From an uncultured Clostridia bacterium (GTDB lineage: Bacteria > Bacillota > Clostridia > Oscillospirales > QAMX01), in the NCBI GenBank assembly GCA_944376195.1, contig CALWBW010000021.1:1-39876 (forward strand): 39,876 bases of DNA, read 5' to 3'. The notes below the pieces were generated by a model. It was not told the origin of the DNA. It ran no database searches and was given only the letters and a program-made list of their open reading frames with translations. Position 1 is the first letter of the stretch. Each line of letters starts with the position of its first letter. The position numbers and the translations under genes are program-made. Below are positions 1 through 8,897 of this stretch, piece after piece.

Positions 1-1
1 G

Positions 2-958
2 CTTTATGTGGATGAATTGATTCCGGACGGTGTTGGCGCGCTTTATGTTGCTTACGAGCAATTGAAGGAAAAACTGGGTGCCGAAGGGCTGTTTGATCCT
101 GCGCAGAAACAGCCGCTTCCGCGCTGTCCGATGCGGATTGCGTTGGTTACGTCTCCAACCGGCGCTGCGGTGCGCGATATGTTACGTATTTTGCGGGCGA
201 GGTGGCCCATTGCCCGTGTGAGAATTTACCCTGTGCGCGTACAGGGACCGGAGGCACCGGCAGAGATTTGCGAGGGACTTGCGTTTGTCAACGAGCATCG
301 GCTGGCGGATGTGATTATCACGGGCCGCGGCGGCGGCTCGATTGAAGATTTATGGGCGTTTAATGACGAACGGGTCGCGCGCGCTATTTTCGCGTCCCGG
401 ATCCCTGTGATTTCTGCGGTGGGACACGAACCGGATTTTACTATTGCCGATTTTGTAGCGGATCTTCGCGCCGCGACCCCGTCCAATGCGGCAGAGCTGG
501 CTGTGCCGGATCGAATGGAACTGGCGGCGCAGCTTCGTGTAACGGGAGCCCGACTGGTACAGCTGGAGCGTCATCGGATTGCGTTGGAGCGTCAGCGGGT
601 TCAGGCACTTGCCTCGAAACGGGTATTGACCAACCCGAAAAACTATTTGGAAGATCGGGCCATGGCGCTGGAGCATGTCACACAGCGTTTTTCTGAAATG
701 GTGCAGAGGGGTATGACTGCCAGAAGGGAACGCATGGCTCGGGCAGCAGGGATTTTGGACGCACTGAGTCCTATGAAGGTGTTGGCGCGTGGATACGCGA
801 TGACAACGGATGAAACGGGAAGAATTGTAAAACGTGTTGAACAACTAAATGTGGATGATTTCATTGAACTGCGCCTTGTGGATGGCCGTGCGAAATGTCG
901 TGTCGACGAGGTGTTGATGGTGGGAGCGGACGATGGAAGAAAAGAAAATGACGTTTGA
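2..958 (+). CDS. xseA: Exodeoxyribonuclease VII large subunit, 5' partial
   Basis: The gene enters the window already in frame (first codon at base 2), so the N-terminal OB-fold nucleic-acid-binding part lies upstream and only about 318 residues are visible. Exonuclease VII degrades single-stranded DNA into acid-insoluble oligonucleotides in mismatch repair and DNA damage processing. Family landmarks visible are the YVDELIPDGVGALYVAYEQL stretch at the start, VTSPTGAAVRDMLR, GRGGGSIEDLWAFNDE and SAVGHEPDFTIADFVADLRA, all from the catalytic domain. These are followed by a charged helical C-terminal part and an LARGYAMT-type tail. The stop lies inside xseB (26 nt overlap), the usual translationally coupled xseA-xseB arrangement. 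The identification is secure; only the start is missing. Confidence 0.97.
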   Translation, partial: LYVDELIPDGVGALYVAYEQLKEKLGAEGLFDPAQKQPLPRCPMRIALVTSPTGAAVRDMLRILRARWPIARVRIYPVRVQGPEAPAEICEGLAFVNEHRLADVIITGRGGGSIEDLWAFNDERVARAIFASRIPVISAVGHEPDFTIADFVADLRAATPSNAAELAVPDRMELAAQLRVTGARLVQLERHRIALERQRVQALASKRVLTNPKNYLEDRAMALEHVTQRFSEMVQRGMTARRERMARAAGILDALSPMKVLARGYAMTTDETGRIVKRVEQLNVDDFIELRLVDGRAKCRVDEVLMVGADDGRKENDV

Positions 959-1178
959 GCAGGCACTGGGAAGGTTGGAGGAAATTGTCGCTCTTTTGGA
1001 AAAGGGCGACGCACCACTGGATCAGTCCTTGGAACTTTATGAAGAAGGCGCTGCGTTGGTGCGGCGCTGCAACGCAGCGTTGGAGCAGGCCGAACGGCGT
1101 GTGACGGTCCTTTTAAAGAATGAGGAAGGAACTGTCACAGAACAGGTATTTGAGGCTGGGATTGCGGATGAGACATGA
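933..1178 (+). CDS. xseB: Exodeoxyribonuclease VII small subunit
   Basis: An 81-residue helical protein, the normal size for XseB, which binds several-fold to the XseA large subunit to form exonuclease VII. The diagnostic core is TFEQALGRLEEIVALLEKGD followed by PLDQSLELYEEGAALVRRC. The start at 933 overlaps the end of xseA, and its stop overlaps the ispA start codon region by 11 nt. The three genes are therefore probably translated in a coupled manner from one mRNA whose promoter lies upstream of the window. The C-terminal tail after residue 65 is acidic and family-variable. Nothing unusual is seen. Confidence 0.96.
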   Translation: MEEKKMTFEQALGRLEEIVALLEKGDAPLDQSLELYEEGAALVRRCNAALEQAERRVTVLLKNEEGTVTEQVFEAGIADET

Positions 1179-2055
1179 AAAACAACTTGCAGAGTATGCG
1201 GGGATGATTGAAACAGCACTGGACCGTTTGCTGCCTTTGGAGGGACGAAAGCAGGATTCCGTGATGGAAGCCATGCGATATAGCGTTTTGGGTGGCGGAA
1301 AACGGTTGCGCGGGGCCTTTGTGCTGGAGTTTTGCCGCATTTCCGGCGGAGAACCGGTAACAGCGCTTCCCTATGCCTGTGCGCTGGAAATGGTGCATGC
1401 CTATTCGTTAATTCATGACGATCTCCCCTGCATGGATAACGACGATATGCGGCGGGGAAAGCCGTCCTGCCATCGCGCGTTTGGCGAGGCAACTGCACTT
1501 CTGGCTGGGGATGGATTATTAAATCGCGCTTTCGAGGTGGCGGTTTCCAGAGAAGCGGCGGATAGTCTGCCTGCGGAAACGGTTCTCCGTCTGATACGGG
1601 AACTGTCAGGCGCCGCCGGCGTTTTTGGGATGATCGGTGGACAGTGTATGGATTTGGCGTACGATGGACGCGTACCGGATCTCGCGACGCTGGATGATTT
1701 GATTGCGCTGAAGACCGGCGCGTTAATCCGTGTGGCGTGCCGTATGGGTTGTGTGGCAGGCGGCGCCGATGAAACGCGGATTGCCGCTGCGGACACGTTT
1801 GGCGCATGTTTGGGCCGGGCTTTTCAAATTCGTGACGATATGCTGGATGTGGAAGGCGATGCGGCGGTGCTGGGCAAGGCAACGCATGCGGATGAGCGTC
1901 AGGGAAAAACGACTTATCCGGCTTTAATTGGCATGGATGCCTGCCGCCGGGAAGTGAATCGTTTGACTGGGGAAGCCGTGGCGGCCTTGGAAGGATTTGA
2001 CGAACGGGAATTTTTGACGGAACTTGCCTGGTCGTTGGCAAACCGTTTGAAATAA
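1168..2055 (+). CDS. ispA: Polyprenyl (farnesyl/geranyl) diphosphate synthase
   Basis: A 295-residue all-helical trans-prenyltransferase that condenses isopentenyl diphosphate with allylic diphosphates in isoprenoid synthesis. The first aspartate-rich motif is HDDLPCMDNDD (about residues 83-92) and the second is FQIRDDMLD. The GGGKRLRGA substrate-binding loop is near residue 43 and KTGALI lies in the middle. Length and motifs fit short-chain FPP/GPP synthases (IspA). A longer reading frame opens upstream at 1120, but the ATG at 1168 fits family length and has a GAGG 12 nt upstream inside xseB. The xseA-xseB-ispA order is common in Firmicutes, where dxs often follows. Here the next gene is leuA instead. 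Confidence 0.93.
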   Translation: MRHEKQLAEYAGMIETALDRLLPLEGRKQDSVMEAMRYSVLGGGKRLRGAFVLEFCRISGGEPVTALPYACALEMVHAYSLIHDDLPCMDNDDMRRGKPSCHRAFGEATALLAGDGLLNRAFEVAVSREAADSLPAETVLRLIRELSGAAGVFGMIGGQCMDLAYDGRVPDLATLDDLIALKTGALIRVACRMGCVAGGADETRIAAADTFGACLGRAFQIRDDMLDVEGDAAVLGKATHADERQGKTTYPALIGMDACRREVNRLTGEAVAALEGFDEREFLTELAWSLANRLK

Positions 2056-2073
2056 AGTATTGGAGCGGGGCTT

Positions 2074-3579
2074 ATGGAAAAGGTCAGGGTATTTGATACG
2101 ACACTGCGCGATGGGGAACAGTCGCCCGGTTGCAGTATGAATACTTCGGAAAAGGCAGAGGTTGCGCGTTATCTGGAACGGCTGGGCGTCGATGTCATCG
2201 AGGCTGGTTTTCCGGCGTCATCGCCGGATGATTTGAAGGCAGTGCAGCACATTGCCGGGATGGTGAAAAACGCGACGGTCTGCGCGCTGGCGCGTTGTGT
2301 GAAAAGCGATATTGACGCTGCGTGGGAAGGCGTGCGCACAGCCCGTCTGCCGCGGATTCATGTGTTCCTGGCTACTTCGCCAATTCATATGAAATATAAG
2401 CTGAAAAAGGAACCGGATGAGGTTCTGCAAATGATTCGCGAGGGTGTCTCCTACGCGAAAGCGTACTGCGATGAGGTGGAGTTTTCTGCGGAAGATGCGA
2501 CGCGCAGCGATCGAAAATTTTTGGCAAAGGCGTTTTCCGTGGCAGTAAAGGCCGGTGCAACGGTTTTAAATGTTGCCGATACGGTGGGATACACGACGCC
2601 TGCGGAAATGACCGCTCTGATTTCTTATTTGAAGAAACAGGTGGAGGGAATCGACGAGGTGGAGTTGAGCGTCCATTGTCATGACGACCTGGGCCTTGCG
2701 GCGGCCAATACGTTGGCTGCTGTCGCGGCCGGCGCGAGACAGGTGGAGTGTACCATCAACGGCATTGGGGAACGCGCCGGTAATGCGGCATTGGAAGAAG
2801 TTGTTATGGCGCTCGTGACGCGCCGGGATGTGTTTCAGCTGGACTGCGGAATACATACCCGTCAGATTTACCGGGCGAGCCATTTGGTGCAGAATATCAC
2901 GGGATTTATTCCGCCGCCCAATAAGGCCGTTGTGGGAACCAATGCTTTTGCGCATGAGGCGGGAATTCACCAGCATGGGATGATGGCTTCCCGGGAAACC
3001 TATGAAATTATGACGCCGGAGTCTGTGGGAATTCCGGAAACGTCCATGATTTTGGGCAAGCATTCCGGACGTCATGCATTTGAAGAACGGCTTGCAAGCC
3101 TGGGATATTATTTGAATACGGCGGAACTGGACGCGGCGTTTGAGCGGTTTAAGGACCTCTCCGATCGAAAAAAAGTAGTTCAGGATCGCGATCTGGAGGC
3201 TTTGATTTCCAGTCATATTTCCGAGAATACCGGCCGTTATACGCTGGTGAGCTTTGTGGTCAACAGTGGGAATACGATTTCCACGACCGCCATAGTCAAA
3301 CTTTCAGACGGGGAACAGGAGATAGAACGCGTGGCCATCGGAGAAGGTCCGGTGGACGCAGCGTTTAAAGCGGTAAATGAAATTATCGGGATTGATTTTA
3401 TTTTGGAGAGTTATCGTCTGAATTCCGTGACGGGCGGCGAAGATGCAATTGGAGAGGCGGTTGTACGTTTGAAAAAAGGCGACCGAAGTGTTTCCGGACG
3501 CGGGTTTTCCACCGATATTCTGGAAGCCAGTATTAAGTCGTATATTAACGGCGTTAATCGCTATGTAATGGAGCTTTGA
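2074..3579 (+). CDS. leuA: 2-isopropylmalate synthase
   Basis: A 501-residue enzyme that condenses acetyl-CoA with 2-oxoisovalerate in the first committed step of leucine synthesis. It starts with the DRE-TIM metallolyase signature FDTTLRDGEQSPGCSM and has the metal-binding HCHDDLGLA motif (about residue 205), NGIGERAGNAALEE and NAFAHEAGIHQHG. The C-terminal LeuA allosteric domain (about residues 385-500) contains GEGPVDAAFKAVNEI, so leucine feedback is expected. It begins 18 bp after ispA with a GGAG-type ribosome site, and runs directly into the paralogous cimA gene. The SPGCSM wording after RDGEQ and the full-length regulatory domain favour isopropylmalate synthase over homocitrate synthase. 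Confidence 0.95.
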   Translation: MEKVRVFDTTLRDGEQSPGCSMNTSEKAEVARYLERLGVDVIEAGFPASSPDDLKAVQHIAGMVKNATVCALARCVKSDIDAAWEGVRTARLPRIHVFLATSPIHMKYKLKKEPDEVLQMIREGVSYAKAYCDEVEFSAEDATRSDRKFLAKAFSVAVKAGATVLNVADTVGYTTPAEMTALISYLKKQVEGIDEVELSVHCHDDLGLAAANTLAAVAAGARQVECTINGIGERAGNAALEEVVMALVTRRDVFQLDCGIHTRQIYRASHLVQNITGFIPPPNKAVVGTNAFAHEAGIHQHGMMASRETYEIMTPESVGIPETSMILGKHSGRHAFEERLASLGYYLNTAELDAAFERFKDLSDRKKVVQDRDLEALISSHISENTGRYTLVSFVVNSGNTISTTAIVKLSDGEQEIERVAIGEGPVDAAFKAVNEIIGIDFILESYRLNSVTGGEDAIGEAVVRLKKGDRSVSGRGFSTDILEASIKSYINGVNRYVMEL

Positions 3580-3587
3580 GACGAAAC

Positions 3588-5159
3588 ATGAACAGGCAAA
3601 TAGAAATTCTGGATACGACGCTGCGAGACGGTGCGCAGGCGCGCGGGATTTCCTTTTCTACGGAAGATAAACTAAATGTTGCCGCCTCGCTGGATATGCT
3701 GGGCGTGAGCTATGTGGAATTTGGGAATCCCTCGGCGGGGGAACGGGAGCTGGAAGGATTCCGGCGTGTGCGGCATCATACGTTTGCGCAGAGCCGGATT
3801 GCGGCTTTTGGTGCGACGCGGCGAAAGGATACTCCGGTCGAAGAAGATGCAGGCGTGAAGGCGCTTGAGGCTGCCGGCGCGGATACGGTCGTTCTTTTCG
3901 GGAAGTCTTGGGATTTGCATGTCGATCACGTCCTGGGCACCACAAAAGAAGAAAATCTTTCCATGATTGCAGATACAGTGGCACATTTTGTTGCACGTGG
4001 CTGCCGGGTGATCTATGATGCGGAGCATTATTTTGACGGACGGAAATCTGATCCGGCTTATGCGATGGAAACGCTGCGCGCCGCAGTTCGTGCCGGTGCG
4101 TACTGCGTGACGCTGTGCGATACCAACGGTGGGTCCATGCCGGAAGAAATATATGAAGCGACGAAGGAAGCCGTGGAATGTCTTCCTGTGCGGATTGGGA
4201 TTCATTGCCATGATGATTGCGGCCTTGCGGTTGCGGGGACAATGGAAGCTGTTCGCGCCGGCGCGACGATGGTGCAGGGGACGCTTCTGGGGTTTGGAGA
4301 GCGCTGCGGCAACGCAAAACTGACGACCTTGCTCCCAAATTTGCAGTTAAAATTGGGCTATGATTGTATCCCGGCAGGAAATATGCCGATGCTGACGACA
4401 ATTGCCCGTCAGGTGGCGGAAATTGCGAATATTTCGATTCCTTCCTATTCGCCGTATATTGGTTCCAATGCGTTTACGCATAAGGCAGGGATGCATGCAG
4501 ACGGCGTATTAAAGCTTTCCCGGTCGTTTGAGCATGTTTCTCCAGAGGATGTGGGAAATATGCGCCGGATTTTGACATCGGAAATGTCCGGAAGGAGTGC
4601 GCTATATTATAAAATCCATCGGATTGCGCCGGAATTGGAGCGTGATTCTCCGGAAATGCAGCGGATTATTGAAAAACTGAGAGAAACAGAACAAAACGGA
4701 TATACCTATGAAGCGGCGGAGGCGAGTTTTGAACTAATGGTACGGCGGGAAACCGGACGGCTGCCAAATTTTTTCGATTTGATTTTTTATAAGACAATTG
4801 GAGAACGTCCGTATTCCAGCAACATGTCTTCTGTTGCGGTTGTAAAATTGCGTGTGGGGGACCGGGAAGCGGTGAATGCCGCAGAAGGAGAGGGCCCCGT
4901 TCACGCGTTGGACACTGCGCTTCGAAAAACGCTGGATGAATTTTATCCGCGCCTTGCGGAATCGTATCTCTGTGACTTTAAGGTGCGCGTGTTGAATCCT
5001 GAGGCTGCGACAGCGGCAAAAGTTCGCGTTTTGATGACATCGACGGACGGCGAGGCGACTTGGTCCACCGTCGGTGTTTCCCCGGATATTCTGGAAGCGT
5101 CCTGGACAGCGCTTTCAGAATCCGTACAGTATAAGCTGATACGAGACGCAAAGGTGTAA
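3588..5159 (+). CDS. cimA: (R)-citramalate synthase
   Basis: A 523-residue DRE-TIM metallolyase of the CimA type, which condenses pyruvate and acetyl-CoA to citramalate and opens the threonine-independent route to isoleucine via 2-oxobutyrate. Motifs are LDTTLRDGAQARGISFS, HCHDDCGLAVAGTMEAVRAGA, GFGERCGNAKLTTLLPNLQ and NAFTHKAGMHADGVLK. A LeuA-type regulatory domain (about 400-520) contains GEGPVHALDTALRK. The RDGAQ (not RDGEQ) and AHKAGMHADGV-like signatures are those of CimA. A TTG-initiated reading at 3576 would overlap leuA, but the ATG at 3588 gives the typical MNRQIEILDTTLRDG start. The stop at 5159 is followed by the structured terminator. Confidence 0.93.
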   Translation: MNRQIEILDTTLRDGAQARGISFSTEDKLNVAASLDMLGVSYVEFGNPSAGERELEGFRRVRHHTFAQSRIAAFGATRRKDTPVEEDAGVKALEAAGADTVVLFGKSWDLHVDHVLGTTKEENLSMIADTVAHFVARGCRVIYDAEHYFDGRKSDPAYAMETLRAAVRAGAYCVTLCDTNGGSMPEEIYEATKEAVECLPVRIGIHCHDDCGLAVAGTMEAVRAGATMVQGTLLGFGERCGNAKLTTLLPNLQLKLGYDCIPAGNMPMLTTIARQVAEIANISIPSYSPYIGSNAFTHKAGMHADGVLKLSRSFEHVSPEDVGNMRRILTSEMSGRSALYYKIHRIAPELERDSPEMQRIIEKLRETEQNGYTYEAAEASFELMVRRETGRLPNFFDLIFYKTIGERPYSSNMSSVAVVKLRVGDREAVNAAEGEGPVHALDTALRKTLDEFYPRLAESYLCDFKVRVLNPEAATAAKVRVLMTSTDGEATWSTVGVSPDILEASWTALSESVQYKLIRDAKV

Positions 5160-5176
5160 ATCCTGCAAAAATGAAT

Positions 5177-5286
5177 GAAGAGTCCTGGCGTGTTTCATTA
5201 TTCCGGATAATGGCGCCACAGGGGGACAGCAGCTCTCCTATGGTGAAATTAGATAGAATATGGACATCACCAGGGCTCTTTTTTCG
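5177..5286 (+). terminator. Branched terminator-like RNA after cimA
   Basis: A 10-bp outer stem pairs AGAGTCCTGG (5179-5188) with CCAGGGCTCT (5270-5279) and is followed by a six-T tract, as in a Rho-independent terminator. Unlike a simple hairpin, about 80 nt lie inside. An inner stem TTTCA (5193-5197)/TGAAA (5244-5248) encloses two more hairpins, ATTAT/ATAAT around TCCGG and GGGGGA/TCTCC within CCA/TGG. It ends the xseA-cimA transcript. It matches no RNA family recognised by eye, and whether it has another role is unknown. Confidence 0.6.
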
Positions 5287-5338
5287 CATAGTATCAATGG
5301 AAAAGAATAAACATGCGTGGTATAATTAAATATATGTT

Positions 5339-5367
5339 TTGAGAATTCGTATTTTTGATTGCATAAT
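5339..5367 (+). promoter_or_regulatory. Promoter of the TSCPD-asnS-aminotransferase operon
   Basis: TTGAGA (5339-5344) and CATAAT (5362-5367) are separated by exactly 17 bp, a good sigma-A promoter about 48 bp before the TSCPD start. A second possible start is the extended -10 TGGTATAAT (TATAAT at 5321-5326) with a weak TGGAAA 17 bp upstream at 5298-5303. Both lie downstream of the branched terminator. Confidence 0.65.
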
Positions 5368-5414
5368 CTTTCACAGAAAATTGCACTGTGAATAGAATAG
5401 ACAGGAGGGTTATC

Positions 5415-5657
5415 ATGAAGTATACGGTCAGCGGTGTCTGCTCAAGAAGCGTGGAATTTGATATCGAAGACGGTATCGTGAAGAATGTGGTTTTTGAAGG
5501 CGGCTGTAATGGAAATACAAAAGGGATCGCGAAGCTTGTTGAGGGTATGGATGCGAATGAGGTAATCCATCGTCTGCGCGGTACAACCTGCGGCCGAAAG
5601 GGTACCTCCTGCCCTGATCAATTGGCTTTGGCGCTTGAAAAAGCAATGAGAGGGTAA
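5415..5657 (+). CDS. TSCPD domain protein (TIGR03905-like)
   Basis: An 80-residue protein beginning [20 protein letters not shown] and containing [17 protein letters not shown] and [17 protein letters not shown]. The TSCPD motif and spaced cysteines match the small TIGR03905/TSCPD family. A related domain occurs at the C-terminus of some vitamin B12-dependent ribonucleotide reductases, where its cysteines probably bind metal. The function of the stand-alone protein is not established. The start is set by AGGAGG at 5403-5408, seven bases before ATG 5415. It is the first gene after the promoter at 5339-5367 and its stop touches asnS, so it is co-transcribed with the asparagine-tRNA ligase gene. 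Confidence 0.85.
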   Translation: MKYTVSGVCSRSVEFDIEDGIVKNVVFEGGCNGNTKGIAKLVEGMDANEVIHRLRGTTCGRKGTSCPDQLALALEKAMRG

Positions 5658-5662
5658 TGCAA

Positions 5663-7060
5663 ATGATGAAATTTACGACGGTAAAAGAACTGTTTGAAGA
5701 TTACGAGCAGTTTTTAGGTACGGAAATTACGTTGGGCGGTTGGATCCGCACTTCGCGTGATTCGAAGGCGTTTGGTTTTATTGAATTAAACGACGGTTCT
5801 TATTTAAAAAATATTCAGATTGTTGCCACGCAGGAGAAATTGCCGAATTTCCGGGAAGTGATGAAATACAATGTGGGCGCGGCTATTATTGCCCGTGGTC
5901 TTTTAGTGAAATCCCCGGGCGGCAACCAGCTGTTTGAACTGCAGGCACAGGAAATTACATTGGAAGGCGCTTCTTCTCCGGAATATCCGTTGCAGAAAAA
6001 ACGTCATTCCGTAGAATTTTTGCGTGAGATTGCGCATCTGCGTCCGCGTGCGAACTTGTTTAACGCGGCTTTCCGTGTCAGAAGCGAAGCGGCTTTTGCC
6101 CTGCATCAATTTTTCCATGATCGTGGTTTTGTGTATGCCCATACGCCGATTATCACAGCGAGCGACTGTGAGGGCGCAGGAGAAATGTTCCGTCTTACAA
6201 CTCTGGATGCCAAAAATCCTCCTCTGACGGAAGATGGAGAAGTGGATTTCAGCCAGGATTACTTTGGAAAACAGGCAAATTTAACAGTTTCCGGCCAGTT
6301 GAACGCAGAGACCTTTGCCATGGCGTTTGGGAAGACCTATACCTTTGGCCCGACTTTCCGGGCGGAGCGTTCCTTTACACCGCGCCACGCGGCGGAATTC
6401 TGGATGATTGAACCGGAAATCGCGTTTGCGGATCTGGAAGATGACATGAAATTGGCAACTGACATGACCAAATATGTCATTGCGCATCTTTTGAAGAACT
6501 GTCAGGCTGAAATGGCATTTTTCAATCAGTTCACCGATAAAGAACTGTTAAAGCGTCTGAATTTCCTGGTAGAATCTGATTTTGGCGTACTTTCCTATAC
6601 AGATGCAGTACATGAGCTGGAGAAGAACAACGCGAATTTTGAATACCCAGCCTATTGGGGCTGCGATTTGCAAACGGAGCATGAACGGTATATTACCGAA
6701 ACGATCATGAAAAAGCCGACCTTTGTTATCAATTATCCTAAGGAAATCAAGGCGTTTTATATGCGCTTAAATGATGACGGCAAAACCGTTGCCGCAATGG
6801 ATATGCTGGTTCCCGGGATTGGCGAGCTGATTGGCGGAAGCCAGCGTGAGGAACGTCTGGATGTTTTGAAGCGTCGAATGGCGGAATGTGGTCTAAAAGA
6901 AGAAGATTACTGGTGGTATTTGGATTTACGGCGTTTTGGCGGCACACGGCATGCGGGATATGGGCTTGGATTTGAACGTTTCCTGATGTATGTGACTGGT
7001 ATTGCCAATATTCGTGATGTGCTGCCGTTCCCGCGTACAACGGGTTCCGCTGAATTTTAA
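5663..7060 (+). CDS. asnS: Asparaginyl-tRNA synthetase
   Basis: A class IIb aminoacyl-tRNA synthetase of about 465 residues that charges tRNA-Asn with asparagine. An N-terminal OB-fold anticodon-binding domain (about 15-105, with [22 protein letters not shown]) precedes the catalytic domain. The latter has [36 protein letters not shown] (motif 2 region) and, near the end, [12 protein letters not shown] with [13 protein letters not shown] (motif 3). ATG codons occur at 5657, 5663 and 5666. AGAGGG at 5649-5654 is 8 bp from 5663 but too close to 5657, so 5663 is preferred. No T-box precedes this operon, although T-boxes often control Clostridial synthetase genes. It is followed 24 bp later by an aspartate aminotransferase. 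Confidence 0.95.
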   Translation: MMKFTTVKELFEDYEQFLGTEITLGGWIRTSRDSKAFGFIELNDGSYLKNIQIVATQEKLPNFREVMKYNVGAAIIARGLLVKSPGGNQLFELQAQEITLEGASSPEYPLQKKRHSVEFLREIAHLRPRANLFNAAFRVRSEAAFALHQFFHDRGFVYAHTPIITASDCEGAGEMFRLTTLDAKNPPLTEDGEVDFSQDYFGKQANLTVSGQLNAETFAMAFGKTYTFGPTFRAERSFTPRHAAEFWMIEPEIAFADLEDDMKLATDMTKYVIAHLLKNCQAEMAFFNQFTDKELLKRLNFLVESDFGVLSYTDAVHELEKNNANFEYPAYWGCDLQTEHERYITETIMKKPTFVINYPKEIKAFYMRLNDDGKTVAAMDMLVPGIGELIGGSQREERLDVLKRRMAECGLKEEDYWWYLDLRRFGGTRHAGYGLGFERFLMYVTGIANIRDVLPFPRTTGSAEF

Positions 7061-7084
7061 ACGAAAAAAAGGGGTCAATTCAAC

Positions 7085-8365
7085 ATGAATTATGAAAAGA
7101 TGACGCGAGAAAAGCTTGAGCAGGAGCGTGTGCTTCTCTCCGAGCAGTTTGCGCACTATCAATCACAAAAGCTGAATTTAAATATGGCGCGTGGCGTGCC
7201 GTGTCCCGAACAGCTTGATTTGTCCCTAGGACTGAATGATGCGATTCAGGATCCAAAGGATTGTTTTTCGGAAAACGGTACAGATTGCCGTACGTATGCC
7301 GCAAATATTTTCACTGGTGTACCGGAATTGCGCCAGCTGTTTGCGGAGGTATTTGGTGTTCCGGAAGAGTATATTATTATCGGCGGGAACTCCAGCTTGA
7401 ACATGATTTATGATATGGTTGCCCGCATGATGCTGTTTGGCGTTCCAGGTGGAGACGGCCCCTGGTTTGGAAAGAAGATTAAATTTCTCTGCCCGGCTCC
7501 CGGCTATGACCGGCATTTCAAGATTCTTGAAAGTTTTGGGATTGAGCTGGTAACGGTTCCCATGACAAAAGAAGGTCCTGATATGGATATGGTAGAGGAT
7601 CTGGTAAGAGATCCTGCCGTGCGTGGTCTGATCTGCGTGCCGAAGTTTTCAAATCCGACAGGTGTTGTGTTCTCAAGCGAAGTAGTTCATCGATTGGCCA
7701 AGATGGAAACTGCTGCTGCGGATTTCCGTATCATCTGGGATAACGCTTATGCGATTCACTATGTTTATCAAGATGTCCCTTTGGATGATATTTTTGCTGT
7801 TTGCCGCACATATGGGCATGAAGACCGTGTGCTTTACTTTGCGTCTACATCAAAAATTACGTTCCCCGGTGCCGGTATTGCATTCATGGCGATGGATGCC
7901 GTTAATCGGAAATGGGTAATGCCGGCACTTCAGACGCAGACGATTGGGCCGGATAAGATGAATCAGCTTCGTCATCTGCATTTTTTCCGTACGCCAGAGG
8001 CCATGTATGCGCATATGGCGCGTCATGCCGAGATTATGCGTGCCCGTTTTGATGTTGTAAACGAGACATTCCGAGAGGGTTTAACGCCCTATGGAATCGG
8101 GGACTGGGGAGATCCAAAGGGCGGTTATTTCTTCAGTCTGGATCTGCCGGACGGCTGTGCGCAGAAGACGTATGAGTTGTGCCATGAATTGGGTGTGAAT
8201 TTGACGCCATCGGGCGCTACATACCCCTATGGAAAAGATCCTCGCGACTGCAATCTTCGCATTGCACCGACTTATCCGACTGTTCAAGAACTGAAGGCTG
8301 CCATGGAAGTACTTTGCATTTGCGCCAGATTGGTGTATGTAAATCAATTGCTTGAAACGAAATAA
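7085..8365 (+). CDS. Aspartate aminotransferase, class Ic (PF12897-like)
   Basis: A 426-residue PLP-dependent fold-type I aminotransferase. The family (PF12897, once labelled MocR-like) includes subgroup Ic aspartate aminotransferases and has no DNA-binding domain. Features visible are LNMARGVPCPEQLDLS near the N-terminus, GGNSSLNMIYD (phosphate-binding region), PKFSNPTGVVFS, WDNAYAIHY with the cofactor-contacting Asp, and STSKITFPGAG with the Schiff-base Lys257. NLRIAPTYP near the C-terminus supplies the substrate-carboxylate Arg. It would interconvert aspartate/2-oxoglutarate and oxaloacetate/glutamate, which fits its place behind asnS. AAGGGG precedes the start, and a strong terminator follows 69 bp after the stop. 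Confidence 0.9.
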   Translation: MNYEKMTREKLEQERVLLSEQFAHYQSQKLNLNMARGVPCPEQLDLSLGLNDAIQDPKDCFSENGTDCRTYAANIFTGVPELRQLFAEVFGVPEEYIIIGGNSSLNMIYDMVARMMLFGVPGGDGPWFGKKIKFLCPAPGYDRHFKILESFGIELVTVPMTKEGPDMDMVEDLVRDPAVRGLICVPKFSNPTGVVFSSEVVHRLAKMETAAADFRIIWDNAYAIHYVYQDVPLDDIFAVCRTYGHEDRVLYFASTSKITFPGAGIAFMAMDAVNRKWVMPALQTQTIGPDKMNQLRHLHFFRTPEAMYAHMARHAEIMRARFDVVNETFREGLTPYGIGDWGDPKGGYFFSLDLPDGCAQKTYELCHELGVNLTPSGATYPYGKDPRDCNLRIAPTYPTVQELKAAMEVLCICARLVYVNQLLETK

Positions 8366-8433
8366 AAAGGTTTCAAGCTTTTGAAAACGCAGATAGAGAA
8401 GTGGCGTAGCTATACAATGCTAATGGTTGAAAG

Positions 8434-8475
8434 ACCCGGCGTGTTATTTTTTATAAAATAGCACGCCGGGTTTCA
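8434..8475 (+). terminator. Rho-independent terminator after aminotransferase
   Basis: ACCCGGCGTG plus TATTTT pairs with AAAATA plus GCACGCCGGGT around a short TTAT loop, and TTT follows. It is a long, nearly perfect stem ending the asnS operon and marks the border to the AT-rich segment. Confidence 0.9.
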
Positions 8476-8565
8476 CATTTTGTAATATAGGGATTCTGAT
8501 ATTGCAGGACATTGGGCAATCCCCGAGGATTACCCGCATGGACTTCCTTGAGAGTAAATGTGGTA

Positions 8566-8856
8566 TTAGTTTAATTGTTTGGTTTCAAAATCTAAAAAAA
8601 CTTTGGATCCGGTTGCTCCCTTTTGCCCTTGATATTTACCATTGTATGGATTTCATGCGGGTTGATCCATTTTGGCAAAAACAAGTTGTCCGATTCTTCT
8701 GCCGGCTTTCAGTTCGATTGCGCAACGATTTGCATTGTATAATTCCAGCGTAATCTCACCTTTAAATCCAGGATCAACCCATTCGGCATTTTGAATAAAC
8801 AAACCTATTCTACCAAAAGAACTTCTTCCCTCTACCAAAGCGGTTAAATAAATCAC
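8566..8856 (-). pseudogene. dcd: dCTP deaminase remnant (truncated, internal stop)
   Basis: Reading leftward from 8856, the frame gives [20 protein letters not shown], then [16 protein letters not shown] and [14 protein letters not shown]. This is the C-terminal half of dCTP deaminase (dUTPase superfamily), which makes dUTP from dCTP. A TGA at 8655-8653 interrupts it, but the same frame continues NPYNGKYQGQKGATGSK and ends VFLDFETKQLN with TAA at 8568-8566, exactly the expected Dcd C-terminus. The N-terminal half is absent: an in-frame TAA lies just upstream and no Dcd N-terminus is seen up to 9314. Truncation plus a nonsense codon mark it as dead. Confidence 0.85.
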
Positions 8857-8897
8857 TGTAATATTTTATAAAATATATCTTAAATACCTGTTGAAAT

